This document shows, one piece after another, positions 12,812-24,309 of a DNA stretch of 64,000 nucleotides. Within the stretch, counting starts at the first letter, position 1; each line of letters starts with the position of its first letter. The notes under the pieces are model-generated. The model saw nothing but the letters and a program-made list of their open reading frames with translations, ran no database searches and was not told the origin of the DNA. This stretch comes from Carettochelys insculpta (lineage: Eukaryota; Chordata; Testudines; Carettochelyidae): positions 125,694,001 to 125,758,000 of the forward strand of contig NC_134137.1 of NCBI RefSeq assembly GCF_033958435.1, in the 5' to 3' direction. The position numbers were made by a program, and so were the translations under genes.

Positions 12812-13009
12812 TGTCCTCTGCTACAAGGCGGGCTATAGATGGGAGCAAGAAGGCAAGAAGTACTAAACAGAGGTGAAGCTAAGGAGAGAGACAATAAAGA
12901 AGTGGAAGTACCTCTGCTGCCAGTGTTGTACAGATTGTAAGTGTTTTTAAACTGTAACAGCAGATGAAAATCGATCCGTCAGAGCAGTGAAAGTACAAGA
13001 TGCAAATTA

Positions 13010-13257
13010 TGTTGGTATTTTATCGCAGAAAGAGTCCCGGTTCACTGTTACAGGCCAATGGGAGCTGTGGGAAGCAATGGTCTGGCTTGCGCCTCTTCCT
13101 GCAGCTTCCATTGGTCAGGAACAGGGAAATGTAGATACTGGGAGCTGCAAGCAGCTGTACTGGTGGATGCACAAGTAAACAAAGTGTCTGGCAGCCCTCC
13201 AGGGGCTAATCCTGATGAGCTGCATCCAGCCCATGGACTGCTTAGTGCCCTCCCCTG
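13010..13257. mobile_element. 3' part of a nonautonomous hAT element
   Basis: GGCCAATGGGAGCTGTGG, AAACAAAGTGTCTGGCAGCCC and a terminal CCTCCCCTG (ending at 13257) match, from memory, the body and 3' end of a widespread turtle hAT MITE. The 5' inverted repeat was not found, so no duplication can be tested. Confidence 0.45.
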
Positions 13258-13763
13258 AGCTAAGTCCTTAAACAGAACATCCAACCAGACACGTTATATC
13301 CATCCTTGTCAATAATCTCACAAAATGACCATTTCATCATATATGCTCACATTAGGGGACGAGGGGGTGACAGGAGGGAGGAAGGAAGGACATGTTAGAA
13401 GCGGGTATGTATGAGGACAGAAACAGATTGTTTTTTCCCTTGCTATAAAGAATAAACTATGCCTCTGCTGATCAGAGGAAGACCCCCCTCTCACAACCTC
13501 TTTTATAACAGCATTAGACTCAGACGCATTTCCTTATTTCTGTTCACAGTTGCAGGTCACATATGTTGAGCCTTACTTTCAGAAAAAATGAATACTTAAT
13601 GAAAACCTGACTCCATGTTTTAAAAGCGGAATGCAGGTGAGATGTGGCTACTTGAAGAACATCAGGTAAAGGCATACCCATGGGGCTTTTGCTATAGGAA
13701 AATCATGTATGTATATTCCAGGTTTTTGGTGTGAGCAGTCATCAGGAGCTCACAGCAGACCAA
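13258..13763. other. Noncoding, no recognised element
   Basis: Purine-rich stretch at 13355-13400 followed by unique AT-rich sequence. No gene seen. Confidence 0.5.
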
Positions 13764-14473
13764 GGCTACGTCTACACGTGCACCCAACTTCGAAATAGCT
13801 TATTTCGATGTTGCGACATCGAAATAGGCTATTTCGATGAATAACGTCTACACGTCCTCCAGGGCTGGCAACGTCGATGTTCAACTTCGACGTTGCTCAG
13901 CCCAACATCGAAATAGGCACAGCGAGGGAACGTCTACACGCCAAAGTAGCACACATCGAAATAAGGGAGCCAGGCACAGCTGCAGACAGGGTCACGGGGC
14001 GGACTCAACAGCAAGTCGCTCCCTTAAAGGGCCCCTCCCAGACACACTTTCATTAAACAGTGCAAGATACACAGAGCCAACAACTAGTTGCAGACCCTGT
14101 ATATGCAGCACGGACCCCCAGCTGCAGCAGCAGCAGCCAGAAGCCCTGGGCTAAGGGCTGCTGCCCACGGTGACCACAGAGCCCCGCAAGGGCTGGAGAG
14201 AGAGTATCTCTCAACCCCCCAGCTGATGGCCGCCATGGAGGACCCCGCTATTTCGATGTTGCGGGATGCGGATCGTCTACACGTCCCTACTTCGATGTTG
14301 AACGTCGAAGTAGGGCGCTATTCCCATCCCCTCATGGGGTTAGCGACTTCGACGTCTCGCCGCCTAACGTCGATTTCAACTTCGAAATAGCGCCCAACAC
14401 GTGTAGACGTGACGGGCGCTATTTCGAAGTTACTGCCGCTACTTCGAAGTAGCGTGCACGTGTAGACGCAGCC
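13764..14473 (-). mobile_element. Harbinger MITE, 710 bp, internal-deletion derivative, TSD CAA
   Basis: Starts GGCTACGTCTACACGTGCAC and ends GTAGACGCAGCC, with CAA at 13761-13763 and again at 14474-14476. Its left half matches the reverse of the right end of the full elements at 29633 and 40370: GTCCTCCAGGGCTGGCAACG, GGGCCCCTCCC, and the segment with the Harbinger 3' flank. Its right half matches the reverse of their left end: ATGGCCGCCATGGAGGACC, CATCCCCTCATGGGGTTAGC. It is thus a deleted copy of the same family in reverse orientation, lacking both genes. It is rich in TTCGAA and TCGATGT motifs. Confidence 0.88.
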
Positions 14474-15514
14474 CAAGTGTGTGAACAAGAGATACAAAGT
14501 TTCTATGTTTGCACTAATTTTAGAGATTACTGTGTTCAAGGGCACAGAGCTCTGTTAGAAGGGTAAACAAAGTCTGTTCTGGAGAGCTGGCAGAAGTCCT
14601 TGATGATCACTTTAGATGCAGCCCTAGCCTAGTGCAAAGAGTAAACTGAGGCCTTGATCGTTATGCTGAGGGAGCGGCTGAATTATACTTCACATGTACA
14701 AATTTAAGTAAGCCAGGCACATTGCGGCAAGCGGGAGGTAGGTATAATATACAAGTTTGAGCAAAAACAATGGGTCCTGGGAAATGGAGAGTCCCAGTGC
14801 CCTGGATTTGATTCTTTAATTATAGCAAAGGGAATTAGGATTCTTAGGCTGAGGAAGAGACAGGTTGTGAGATGAGATTTGGAAGTAGTCAGGAGTAATT
14901 ACGAAGGGGTTGGCTTCTAAAAGGAACTTCAGAGGAAAAGGTAAAGTTTCTATTTTGAGCGTGCATTTAACATAACCTTTTATTCTGTTTGCAACCCACC
15001 TGATGACGCAACTTCCCTCCATTTATATTCACTGATTTTGAATCATAAAAACATTAATTCACCTCTTAATTATTCATTTAGGAGTTCCTTTGTTGGGCTT
15101 TCAGGAGTACTATATTAGGCATTTCTTTTGTAGAATGAAGATTTAGATTGTAAGAAGAATAAAGATTTAGACTCTTTTGTAAAAATGGGGATTTAAACTA
15201 AAAACTGCATAGAAATAGCCCAACCTGTAATTTGTATCCCAAATATGAGTGTCCAAAGTACAGAATGAAATTTCATATTCACTGCACTTATGTCTTAAAA
15301 CAGATATATGATCCTTTTACATTAAAATTGAAATATTACCACATATAGAATTGGAAGCATTAAAAATGCAGGTCTCCAACATGATTCTCATATGCAAATG
15401 ACATAAGGGTTTTCTTTACTTAACTCAGAAATATGAAAAAAACAAAGGATCTGTCAGGCTTTGACGTATCAGACTCCTCCTTCCGAACATAATCACAAGA
15501 GCCAAACACTGGAA
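14474..15514. other. Noncoding, no recognised element
   Basis: AT-rich, with no gene or classifiable repeat. Confidence 0.5.
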
Positions 15515-16029
15515 GGCCGTGGCTACACTAGGAAGTTCCTTCAAAAATAATTTCGAAAGCAGGCCCTATTTCGAAATATGCTGGGCAGTGGCTACACACA
15601 AACAGCGGTCCTTTGAAATTACTTTCGAAAGAACACAGCTTGCCTTTTGAACTTGCTCTTCCATTTCCATTTAGGAAGAGCGTGCTCTTTCGAAAATAAT
15701 TTTGAAGGAAAATGTGCGTAGCCTCCCTTGAAAGAGATGGTTCCCCATGGCTCCAGCCCGACAGAGCACAGAGACGCCCTGACCAGACCTAGAGCACTTC
15801 CATGATCCCTGCGTCCAGCTGTGTTTAAAGTTCCAGGGACCCAGAAACCCCATGGTAGGTAGCTGAGAGCATGCTGACGAAAGGGACAGGATGCCTGTAG
15901 CCACATGGCCTCCAGCACAGCACTGAGGTGCCAAACACAGCTGAGCCAGCTGTGGCCAGCCACCTGCGCCTTCCAGGGAGCCAACATCACCCCGGTGAAG
16001 GGCTCCCAGGACTGTAGCCAGGGCAGGAA

Positions 16030-17433
16030 GAAAAGGGCCCTGTCCTGGTCAAAGCTGGAGCTGTGGGACCTCCTCAGCCTGTGGGGGTGTGAAGAGGTCC
16101 TGCTGCAGACCATGGGGCACTGATGAAACCCTGCAGTCTTCAGCCACCTGTCTGCCACACTCACCACCTGGGGACATGGCCCTAGTACTCCAGAGCAAGT
16201 GCAGTTAAAAGTTAAGTAGTTGCAGCAGGTGTATTGCAAGGCCAGAGATGCTGAAGACCACTTGGGGGCAGCACATGCAAGCTGCCCCTATTGTGATAGC
16301 AGTCCCCCTGGAAGAACCCCTTGACACTGCGGCACCAGAGAAGGAATCCCAGGAGGCTGAGAAGGAAGAGGCGGGACCCTGGAGCATGACCCCTGCACAT
16401 GATCAGGAGCACAAGCTGTAGCCAGACAGCAATGAGGACCAGTCGAGCAATGGGACCCTGATGATCGCCATTCTGTGCAGGTCCTCCAACCAGGCCACCT
16501 CCACGCAAGCCTCCCCCGAGCTCCTTGAGGCATCCTCAGGTGGGACCTAGGCATTTTGGACACCCAAGGGCATGTGGGGCAGGTGTTCCCCAGCCCCAGG
16601 GGAGGCCCACACATGGCCATCAACACCCAATCCAGTGGACAGCACTATGGGGCACATGGCCTGGCAGGGAAGTTGTGGGGGTGACCATGGCCAGAATACA
16701 TCCCAGCCATGCTGGGACCCTTCTGTGCACAGGATGCCTCAGTGCCCCCAGGCCAATGGATGAAGGATTGGGGTGCTGGGTACCAGGGCTGGGGTGCACC
16801 TCTCTCTTCCCTTCTGTTTCCACAGATCTGGCATCCAAGGGCTTGGCTAACCCCATTGACATTTTGGGGAGCTCCTCAGTAGCTGGCAAAAGGCATGTGC
16901 ACCATGGCAGCAGGACACGCTACCGCCCCTGGGAGAAGGAGGCCACCGCTGCCCAGACAGCTGCCTGGTGGGAACGAAACCAGATGTTGTGGGAGTGGCT
17001 GACAGTTGAGTGGGCTGCCAGGGATCAGGTTGCGGGTGCCCTTGACACCCTCCTCCACTCTGTCACCACCTGCCTGGCCCAGGCACCCACTCCAGGGCCA
17101 GCCACTCCCACAGCCCCTCCTGCAGCACCTCCACAGTCTGCCCCACATCCCTCTGCAGCCCTTCCTTCATCCCCCTCACCTCCTGCCCTCACTGTCCTGC
17201 TCCCATCCCACATCTCTCCAGCTGCTCACCTGGAACTTGGACGATGGCTGATGGCCAGTGTGGCCAATGCTGAGACAGCCCCTCCAACCCCCGCTTTCCC
17301 CCGAAGCTCTCCACAGAAGCCAAAATTGCCACACCCCTGCCACTCTGCTACCTCTGTGTGGATGTCGGATCTAGGGAGTAGGGGCACCCATATCCATCGT
17401 GGCTTATGGTCCCCCACCCTAGCAGAGGAGTGA
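16030..17433 (+). pseudogene. Myb/SANT-like Harbinger accessory protein, partly readable
   Basis: The SANT start lies near 16045 (RALSWSKLELWDLLSLWG), after which the reading frame breaks (stop at about 16123). An intron of roughly 290 bases probably ends at the TGTTTCCACAG acceptor near 16825. The last exon then stays open to the stop at 17431-17433. It encodes a charged helical segment with aromatic residues (AAWWERNQMLWEWL near 16960) and a Pro/Ala/Ser-rich tail. Other Harbinger Myb-like proteins have the same build: DNA-binding head, low-complexity linker, helical C-terminus that probably contacts the transposase. Broken at the head, so counted as a pseudogene. Confidence 0.65.
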
Positions 17434-17644
17434 GGCCCCACACTCCATCCCCCGTCGCCATTGTACATTGTTCAAACCCCACCCCCAGTCCCCAGTGTAG
17501 TCACATACCTTGGAAGAATAATGTTGTCAGTTGTTTGGTGTTTCAGTAAATGTTTTATTTTTTACCACCCCAGTATCCCATGGGAATGGTGTGGGGTGGG
17601 TGTGCAGGAGGGTGTGGTGGTGAGGGATGGGTGTGCAGGAGGGA

Positions 17645-18850
17645 GTCACTGGTGCCCCTGGGTAAAGGCCTCCCAGAGGGACTCCCTCACACGCACCCCA
17701 TCCTGGTCCACCTGGTGGCATGGGGAAGCAGCTGCCTGCCTGAAGCAGGGTACATCCTCAGTGGCCCACCACTGGATGAATACTTCCTGCTTGCTCTCTA
17801 TAACGTTCTGGAGAGTGCAACAGGCACCCACAAAAGAAGGCATGTTCTGGACACTGACCTCCACCTGCATCAGGAGGCACTGGAAGTGCCCCTTCAGGTG
17901 ACCAAATGCCTGCTCAACAGTGTTGTAAGCCCAGTGGAGGCGGGCATTGAACTGGTCTTGACTGGGGTCCTTGTGGCCCATGTATAGCTGCATGAGCCAT
18001 GGGTGCAGGGGGTAGGTGGCATCAGCTAGTAAGCATGGGGGCATGGCTGTGTCCTGACCAGGAGCTCCCATGGGGGGATGTAGGTCCCTGCCTCCATCCT
18101 TCACCCCAGCCAGGAGTTTCTGAAGATCCGGGCATCGTGGGCCCAGTCCGACCAGCCTGCAAAAACATCCATGAACTTCCCATTAGTGCTGACAAGGGCT
18201 TGAGACACCACAGAGTGGTGCCCCTTCTGGTTGATGTAACCACCCAAGCTGTGTTGCAGGGACTGGACTGCTATGTGGTTCCCATCCAGCGTGCCAAAGC
18301 AGTTTGGGAACTCCAGCTGAGTGAATCCCATGATGGCAGCATCAGGGTCCCCAGCTCAGATGACCTAGCACAGCAGGAGCCAGTTCATCACCCCGATGAC
18401 CTGCATGGGATGGAGGGCAAACACACCCCTAAGCACATGGCAGGGTGCTCTGGGTCCCCTCCACTGCCCCCTCCTAGGCCCCCTCCCTGTGGTCGGTGAG
18501 TGACCCAGGTTGGCTAACTTCCAGAAGGACAACCCCAACAGTGGCCTTGCCCACCCCAAAGTGGTGCCCAACTGAGCAGCTGCTGTCTGGAGTGGCCAAC
18601 TTCCACAGTGCAATCATAACCCTTCTCTCCAGGGGCAGTGCGGGCCACACCCTGGTGTCCTGGGGATGGAGGGCAGGGCCCAACCAGTGACATCGCTCCA
18701 GCAATATGCCCCTTGTCATTCGGAAGTTCTGGATCCAGCAGTTGTTGTCCCAGTCCCACATGACAAGCCAGTCCCACCACTCAGAGCTAGTTGGGTACCT
18801 CCACAGGTGCCATCTTACCCAGGAGAGGGGGCATCCATCTTTCAACATGG
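17645..18850 (-). pseudogene. PIF/Harbinger DDE transposase, nearly readable
   Basis: Minus strand. Exon 1 (about 18848-18520) holds QNFRMTRGILLERC and KLATPDSSCSVGHHFGVGKATV, the helix-turn-helix region. An intron follows. Exon 2 carries all three catalytic positions: the first Asp in FGTLDGNHIA (18331-18101 segment), the second in LADATYPLHPW and the Glu in NTVEQAFGHLKG (18104-17646 segment). It ends with the conserved VGACCTLQN C-terminal segment and a terminal stop near 17646. The two parts of exon 2 overlap at 18101-18104 in different frames, which looks like a single frameshift. Products of this family cut and paste the element at 3 bp targets. Given its older-looking ends, it is surprisingly well preserved. 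Confidence 0.8.
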
Positions 18851-19318
18851 GGCGGGGTTGGGGGCTGCAGGATGGTGGCTAGGCAACAGGCCATCCAGAG
18901 CCACTGCAGTATGGCCATGAGCAGCACAGCCAGCAGGTTGGCAACGGCATCCAGGAGTTCCCCACTGTGGAGCTGGTGGGGATCCATGCAAGTATCCTCA
19001 GGGGCTCTGCTGTGCTCCGCTCTGTGCACATAATGGGTTCTACTGCGGACAGCCTGGCAGCTCTCACCATGTGCATGGAGAGTATGTTGGGCAGGGGCCC
19101 TATAAGAGCCCATGGTGTTGCCTGCTTCATTCTTTTGAAAGACAGCCTGGGGCCGTGTAGCCGCTTGCTTTCAAAAGGACGAAGGGCTCTTTCTAAAGGG
19201 TGGATTGATGCCTCAGTCTGCTTTTTGCGTGTAGCTGCTCTCTTTCGAACGGCGAGCTTTCAGAGGGTGGCTTTCAAAGGTTTGCCTTTTGAAACGGAGC
19301 TGTAGTGTTGCAACAGCC

Positions 19319-19804
19319 TAAAGTGAAGAGCTTTGTTGGCATTGTTACAAAGACTGGAAGTACAATACAGCATGATGCTGATGAACCACTCTGATGAAGG
19401 TAGCACTGGAGGGACTATCATAATGAAAAGCCTGATGCAGAAAATGGAGAGTATGATCTCTCTCACACATCTGAAATACAAATGATAGTGCAGATTGGTC
19501 CCACATCGCATCCCTCAGCATAACAACCCCCTTAGTTTCTTTCTTCTCTGCACTAGTAAAGAAAACTACTCATTCTGTTCCCTGATCCAGAAGCCCAGAT
19601 GGCATTCAGTTGCAGTGAGGAGTGCCGAAGGGAATGGAGCTGGGCAAAATTTTTTGAATAGTACATTCACTGAAAAAATGCAGTCTCAACCAACTCAAAA
19701 CTGTGCACAAAGTTGATGCAATAGTTGTGGCTGGGAAAAGTTAGTGGGTGCCAGAACACTTTCTGTGTGTCTCTCTGTATCCTCATTTATAACTTTTCAC
19801 CCAG
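19319..19804. other. Noncoding, no recognised element
   Basis: No supported gene. A weak match to the generic A-box-like turtle SINE sequence begins only after about 19805. Confidence 0.5.
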
Positions 19805-19904
19805 AAGCTAGGGTACCCACCTCAGATACAGGAAACCCCAGTTTGCATCCACACTCTGAAGCAGCACCTTGAACTCAGGATTCTTCTCTCCCACTACCAT
19901 GAGC
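19805..19904 (+). mobile_element. tRNA-like SINE fragment
   Basis: The sequence follows the pattern of a dispersed reptile tRNA-like repeat: CTAGGGTACCCACCTCAGAT, then a B-box-like GTTTGCATCC, then a facing second head (CACCTTGAACTCAGGATTC). The A box is decayed. Confidence 0.4.
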
Positions 19905-20515
19905 AGTGGAACCTGAGTCAGAGGGCCCATGTTCCTTGAAGAGATTATTGAGGGGACAATTGGCTAATAGAGAATGTGGGGAGTTACACTAGAAGCCATG
20001 CAGCCCCCTGAACAGAGTAGTGCATATAGCTCAATAAAACAAAGCAGCAGTAATGTAGCACTTTAAAGACTAACAAAATGATTTATTCTGTGATGAGTTT
20101 TCATGGGACCGACCCACTTTATCAGGTCAATTTCATTTCCCATACAGACTGACATTTATTACAGAAGAGCAAAAAAAAAATTGCAATAAAAACTGACATA
20201 TCAAATAAGATTGAAGGAAGCGGGTAGGGGGATGCTAATTGTCCTGTCTGAGATAATTATGAGCATCAAAGGGTAGGAAGCTGTCTTTGTAATGCATGAG
20301 GTAACTGATGTCTCTGTTAATACCATGTGTTAATGTGTTGAATCTGAATCTGAAGTCTAACTCACAAATCTCTCGCTCTAATCCGTTGTTAAATTTGTTT
20401 TGTTCCAGGACACAATTTGTCAGGTCTAACATGGCTACCCTCTCTGTTATGGTTCAATAAAGTTCAACTTCTTCAAGTTAACTTGCATTCAGCTTAACTC
20501 TTTACTAATGAAACA
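19905..20515 (+). repeat. 5' LTR remnant, split by a Penelope-like insertion
   Basis: Matches the 3' LTR near 23960-24149 in the blocks GAGCAGTGGAACCTGAGTCA, GCCCATGTTCC and TTTACTAATGAAACA. The PLE at 20039-20453 sits exactly at TCAATAAA, the likely polyadenylation signal, and duplicated it. Confidence 0.5.
20039..20453 (-). mobile_element. Penelope-like element 3' end, TSD TCAATAAA
   Basis: Minus strand. The complement of 20240-20420 encodes the last part of a PLE GIY-YIG protein (LEREICELDFRFRFNTLTHG followed by INRD). Then comes the PLE 3' tail, whose complement reads CTTTAAAGTGCTACAT and GTGATGAGTTTTCATGGGAC. The 5' side is truncated. TCAATAAA occurs at 20031-20038 and again at 20454-20461, an exact 8 bp duplication. 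The same 3' tail recurs at 24891, 28809, 39533 and 61881. Confidence 0.85.
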
Positions 20516-21384
20516 ATGATGGCAATGTTTAAGTTAGGAGTTCTCTGCAGTGCAGTACCTGGCAGCATGAGCCATGGAATTTGGTCTGCAGCCCTCTGGC
20601 ACCTAGATTTTACAAACACAAAGCCAGCAATGAACTGAAGAGTGGACATGATTGACCTTCACACCACCCTGGCCAGGCAGGAAAAGGAGAAAAAGAAAGC
20701 CAAAGAAAGTACTTTATCAGAGAACATGGGAGAAATGCCTGCAGGTCTCTGAAGCTCACCCCTTTCTCAAACTTCACATTAGTCCTAAGAATCCCAGGGA
20801 AAACTTGCTCTCCAAAGCAGAAACTGAAGTGGCAAATGTTGCACTGATTTTCATTTCAATATGTGCGGGAGATGACGGACCCTTAAATGACAGATTTATG
20901 CACATTGACTGGGGACTTGACAGACTCCTTGCCTTGGGACAGGCTGGTCTGTGGCACTTGGGATCACAGCCTGTGAAGCATCTTGTCCAGGAAGGGGGCC
21001 TCACAGCAGACAGATGCTTAGACATGGGGCATGGAGAAGCAGCAGCCCCAAGAGGGTTTTTATCCTCTTTAGGTGGCACAATAGTCCCTGCAGTACTTGC
21101 TGTGAGACAACATTAGGGTAGAGCTGGTGGTCAGAGTTGCACAGCCATAGTGAGATGAATTTACTATGGCAGACTGCACGAGCAGGTAAAGGAAAAGTGA
21201 CCTGCACTAGTACAACAGTGCAAGGGATGTGGCTAGTTGAGCTACTTTAGCAGCATGTGCAGGAGAAGAAGGTCTCAGAACCATTCAGTCAGATTTCTTT
21301 AAGAGGCAGGTAGCATATCCACAACAGCAAGCATCTGTTCCACTGAAACACATGGTCCTGTGCGACGAGCCAGGAGAGTAACTG

Positions 21385-22610
21385 ATGCTCCACTGCAATG
21401 TACTGGACAGAGAACTGGGAGTAGTCGTGTTGCAGACACAGGCAGCCACTTATACCAGAAAACCCCTCTCAGAGGCTGAGTGGGGTTTCTCTCAAGTAGA
21501 AAAAGGGCTCCTGGCTGCTACGTGGGGTGGAGTGATTCCATCAATGTGTAACCACCCACTGGCAAGCTTAAATCTGGGACCTCTGGAGCTTGGTGCAAAA
21601 GTGTCTACACATTGAGCTAAAAGCCAGCTGGCCTTCAGCTAAAACTGTACTGAAAGCTCATTCTTTCTCTGCGTAAGTGGTCCAAGTGCCGCTACATAGG
21701 CTGGCGAACCACACCCCAAACGTATTCATGGCCACCCAGCAGTGGAGTCAGACCACAAAACCCTCGATATAATCAGGGTAAACCCAGAGAAACTGGACTG
21801 TATCTCAATAAACCTCCAGCACTACTAGACAGAGATCAGATATTGATCTAGATAACTACAAACCTTCCCAGAAGCAGCCCCCAAATACTACTCTTGCTTC
21901 CCAAGGAACAATTGCCCATCCTCCACAGCTGCCCAGTCTGTTGCCTGCTCTCTGGATTTATAAAGCCCACCTGGGCAGCCTGTTCTTAACCAGGCTCCTG
22001 CTAAAGGTGCAGCCGGTGGGGTTAATGGCCATCTTCACCTCATATAGGCCTTTTCTGGCCACCTTCACCCCAGCCAGTCCTGAAAAAGGTGTACACCCAC
22101 CAGAGGGATCAGCACATAATGCTGCATGTGAATGTAGTCACTCTCACATTTTCTTCGATGGTCTCATGTGTGTTTACAGGGGAGGAAGAAATACCCAACT
22201 CTGCTCCTTGATAGAAGCATTAATAGCTGCCAACAGCAGGAGACTGCTAGCAGAACTGCTGTGCACCCCATCAGGGGAAAAGGTGGCAACAGGCATATTT
22301 ACCTTCAGGGAAAGGCAGGACCTGGTAACTCCACTAGTCATATTTTTGGGAGGTTGATACCTGATAAAAGAAGCAAGTCAGTTAATGACCAAGTGTGAAG
22401 TATGGCATTTGGGACACCGTATGCACTGACAACAGAGCCACTTTGTTTCAGACTAATTCCAGGAATCTTCAAGGAAAGGGGAATTTGACCACTGCACCTA
22501 TTACACTGCATACTTGCAGAGTAATGGGTAAGGTGGAATCAGCTGTGGAAATTTATGAGACTGTCACACATAGTTTGTTTCACGTAATGCTGACCCCTGT
22601 TAACTTTTGA
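21385..22610 (+). pseudogene. Ty3/gypsy pol remnant: RNase H and integrase
   Basis: At 21385-21560 the plus strand reads ELGVVVLQ, then KPLSEAEWGFSQVEKGLLAA, the core of a gypsy RNase H. At about 21745-21765 comes VESDHKTLDII, the usual DHKPL step, in another frame. At 22395-22590 an integrase catalytic core is seen: YGIWDTVCTDN (an Asp-Asn pair at the second catalytic position), then VMGKVESAVEI with the expected Glu. The stretch between (about 21860-22390) cannot be read as pol. Stops and frameshifts leave no functional protein. The integrase wording (NGKVESAVK type) points to Ty3/gypsy rather than to a retroviral integrase. Confidence 0.7.
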
Positions 22611-22775
22611 CACAGTGGAATACTGCATCATAGGGGTACCAAAATATTCAGGGTTGGCAGGGATGGGAGAAAGGGCCAAAAGCCTGCTCCTAATAAGGGG
22701 AGACCTGTTGCATCCAGTAGGATGGAAGTATCACTGGGAAGAGGTAGCAGCAGTCAGAGAAGCCAGGCACTAAAG

Positions 22776-23100
22776 CAGAGGTTCTCAAACTTCATTGTGC
22801 CACAAGCCCCTTCTAAAAATAAAAATTACTTCACAGCTTGGTGGTGGGGGGTGCAAAACCCAGGCCCCACTGAATTGGGTTGGAGGGGGATGTCAAAGAT
22901 AAAGCCCAAGGGCTTCAGCTCCAGATAGGGACCCGTTTAACCTGAGCCTCACCTCCCAGAGCTGCAGCCCTCAGGCTTTGGCTTCAGCCTAGGTTGGTGG
23001 GGGTTGGCCCCCCAGCAAGTGTAATGCCAGCCCTGCCAATCCCATTATAAAGGAGCCATGACCTGCTTTGGGGTCCCAAGCCACAGTCTGAGAACTGCTG
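22776..23100. mobile_element. Nonautonomous hAT element, 325 bp
   Basis: The left end CAGAGGTTCTCAAACTT and the complement of the right end CAGCAGTTCTCAGACTG are hAT-type inverted repeats. The 8 bp flanks CACTAAAG and CACTAAGA agree at six of eight bases. It lies within the gypsy-like element and is therefore younger than it. Confidence 0.8.
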
Positions 23101-23959
23101 CACTAAGATGTGCTAAAGCAGCCAAGGACCTACCAGCCCTGGGGACACTGGGAGGAGTGTACTAGAGGTGATCTAAGATGTGCAGTGATGCCCAGGTCAT
23201 ATGAGGTGACTACACAAAAGAGTAAAATAATTAGGAAGAGCAGGAGGCCTTTAGGAGACTGCAGATGTGAAACTCAGAGAAAGGCTACAGAAGTACAGAC
23301 ATCACAGATCAGTGAAACAGAGACCTGCTTGAAGGCTGCCACAGAGAGGGAGGAGATTACACAGAGAGATCGTTTACTAGAGAACAGGAAGAAGAGTTGT
23401 GAGGGGTGCTGCAGCAGCCACCAGATTTTGCTTCCCATGCCAGGATCTCAGCCACCAGCCCATACCTTGGGACTTTGCTGCCACCTGCAGTCCTAGCTGT
23501 CAACACTAGGTCCCAGGTTCTTGCCCCATTGCCTCAAAGAATCCCAGCTGCCTGTCCTGTGGGCTACGCTGTTGGTCCTGGAGCCTCAGCCGTACGGCCC
23601 TGGCCATCATTCCCTTGCCTGGGGCTTTATAGCTGCCCCGACTGTGGCCTTAGCTGAGAGCAGTGAGGAGTGTTGGTGGGTTAAGGTGGGGGAGCTCAAC
23701 ATCCCCACCCTAAAAATTCTTCCAGCACCACTGTAGTTTTCTGGGCTGGAAGAGAGAGGTCGTTCCAGTTGTGGTAACCTGTTAAGGAGACTAACCTGTC
23801 TCATTGACTATATGGATAGCTGAATTTGTGATAAAAAACGAGACTGCCAATTGTCTATGTGTCCTAGCAACCTCCTGCCCAAAGGCCATGGGTTCAGGGT
23901 CCTGGCCTCAATTATTTGTTTGCCATGTTTATATTAAAATGTTTGTAAGATAGGCAAGC

Positions 23960-24149
23960 TGTATAATGATCAGAGGAACTGAAGTGAGAAGGTCCATGTT
24001 CCCATAAGGGACTGTTATTGAGAAGATACCAGAAAAATTAGGGAACACTCGTAGCTGGAATTAACTCAACCACATGGACAGAGCAGCACACAGGGCTTAA
24101 CAAAGTTCTACTGAACCTGCATTCATCTTTACTGTTCACTAGTAAAACA
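23960..24149 (+). repeat. 3' LTR remnant (3' part)
   Basis: Direct repeat of 19905-20515 after removal of the PLE: GATCAGAGGAACTGAAGTGA, GGTCCATGTTCC, TTATTGAGAAGATA and ACTAGTAAAACA. The 5' limit was not resolved. Confidence 0.45.
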
Positions 24150-24309
24150 CAGGTGAGTATCCTAAACCCCCTCCTCAGAGTATAGGCTGTTTTGGGGTGA
24201 GTTGAGCTCAGTCACTCTCCTCTTGAAGATACGTTGTAGAAATTCTTATATATCAGTTGGGCCAAAGAGAGTGATTGAGGGCTGGTCAGCATCATGGTTA
24301 TGTTGAAAC

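Larger units (their letters stand above)
15515..19318 (+). mobile_element. Old PIF/Harbinger transposon, 3.8 kb, separate subfamily
   Basis: The ends are GGCCGTGGCTACAC at the left and GTGTTGCAACAGCC at the right (inverted repeats with mismatches). The flanks GAA and TAA fit a decayed 3 bp duplication. The layout is the usual one: a plus-strand Myb/SANT-like gene and a convergent minus-strand DDE transposase. The subterminal DNA differs from the 29633/40370 family (repeated CTTTCGAAA motifs rather than ACTTCGAAGTAGC), so this is a different subfamily. The fragment at 5017-5215 belongs with it. Confidence 0.85.
19905..24149 (+). mobile_element. Decayed Ty3/gypsy-like LTR retrotransposon with nested insertions
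   Basis: Two diverged direct repeats flank RNase H and integrase remnants. The left repeat (19905-20515, interrupted at 20039-20453) and the right repeat (about 23960-24149) share GCCCATGTTCC / GGTCCATGTTCC, TTATTGAG, an AATAAAG-type signal, GCATTCA and a GAAACA / AAAACA end. I read these as the 3' parts of the two LTRs; their true 5' ends are not clear. Order and orientation (LTR, RNase H, integrase, LTR on plus) fit Ty3/gypsy. No gag or reverse transcriptase core is recognisable. Nested in it are a Penelope-like element and a hAT MITE. Confidence 0.6.

Noticed and set aside
16525..17433. A 302-codon open frame that could look like a host gene
   Set aside because: Only its second part is real coding sequence, the last exon of the Harbinger Myb-like gene. 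The first part runs through the intron of that gene.
22395..22610. Integrase-like segment considered as retroviral (ERV)
   Set aside because: The wording around the catalytic Glu (NGKVESAV type) and the RNase H motif fit Ty3/gypsy better. With so little sequence left, an ERV cannot be fully excluded.
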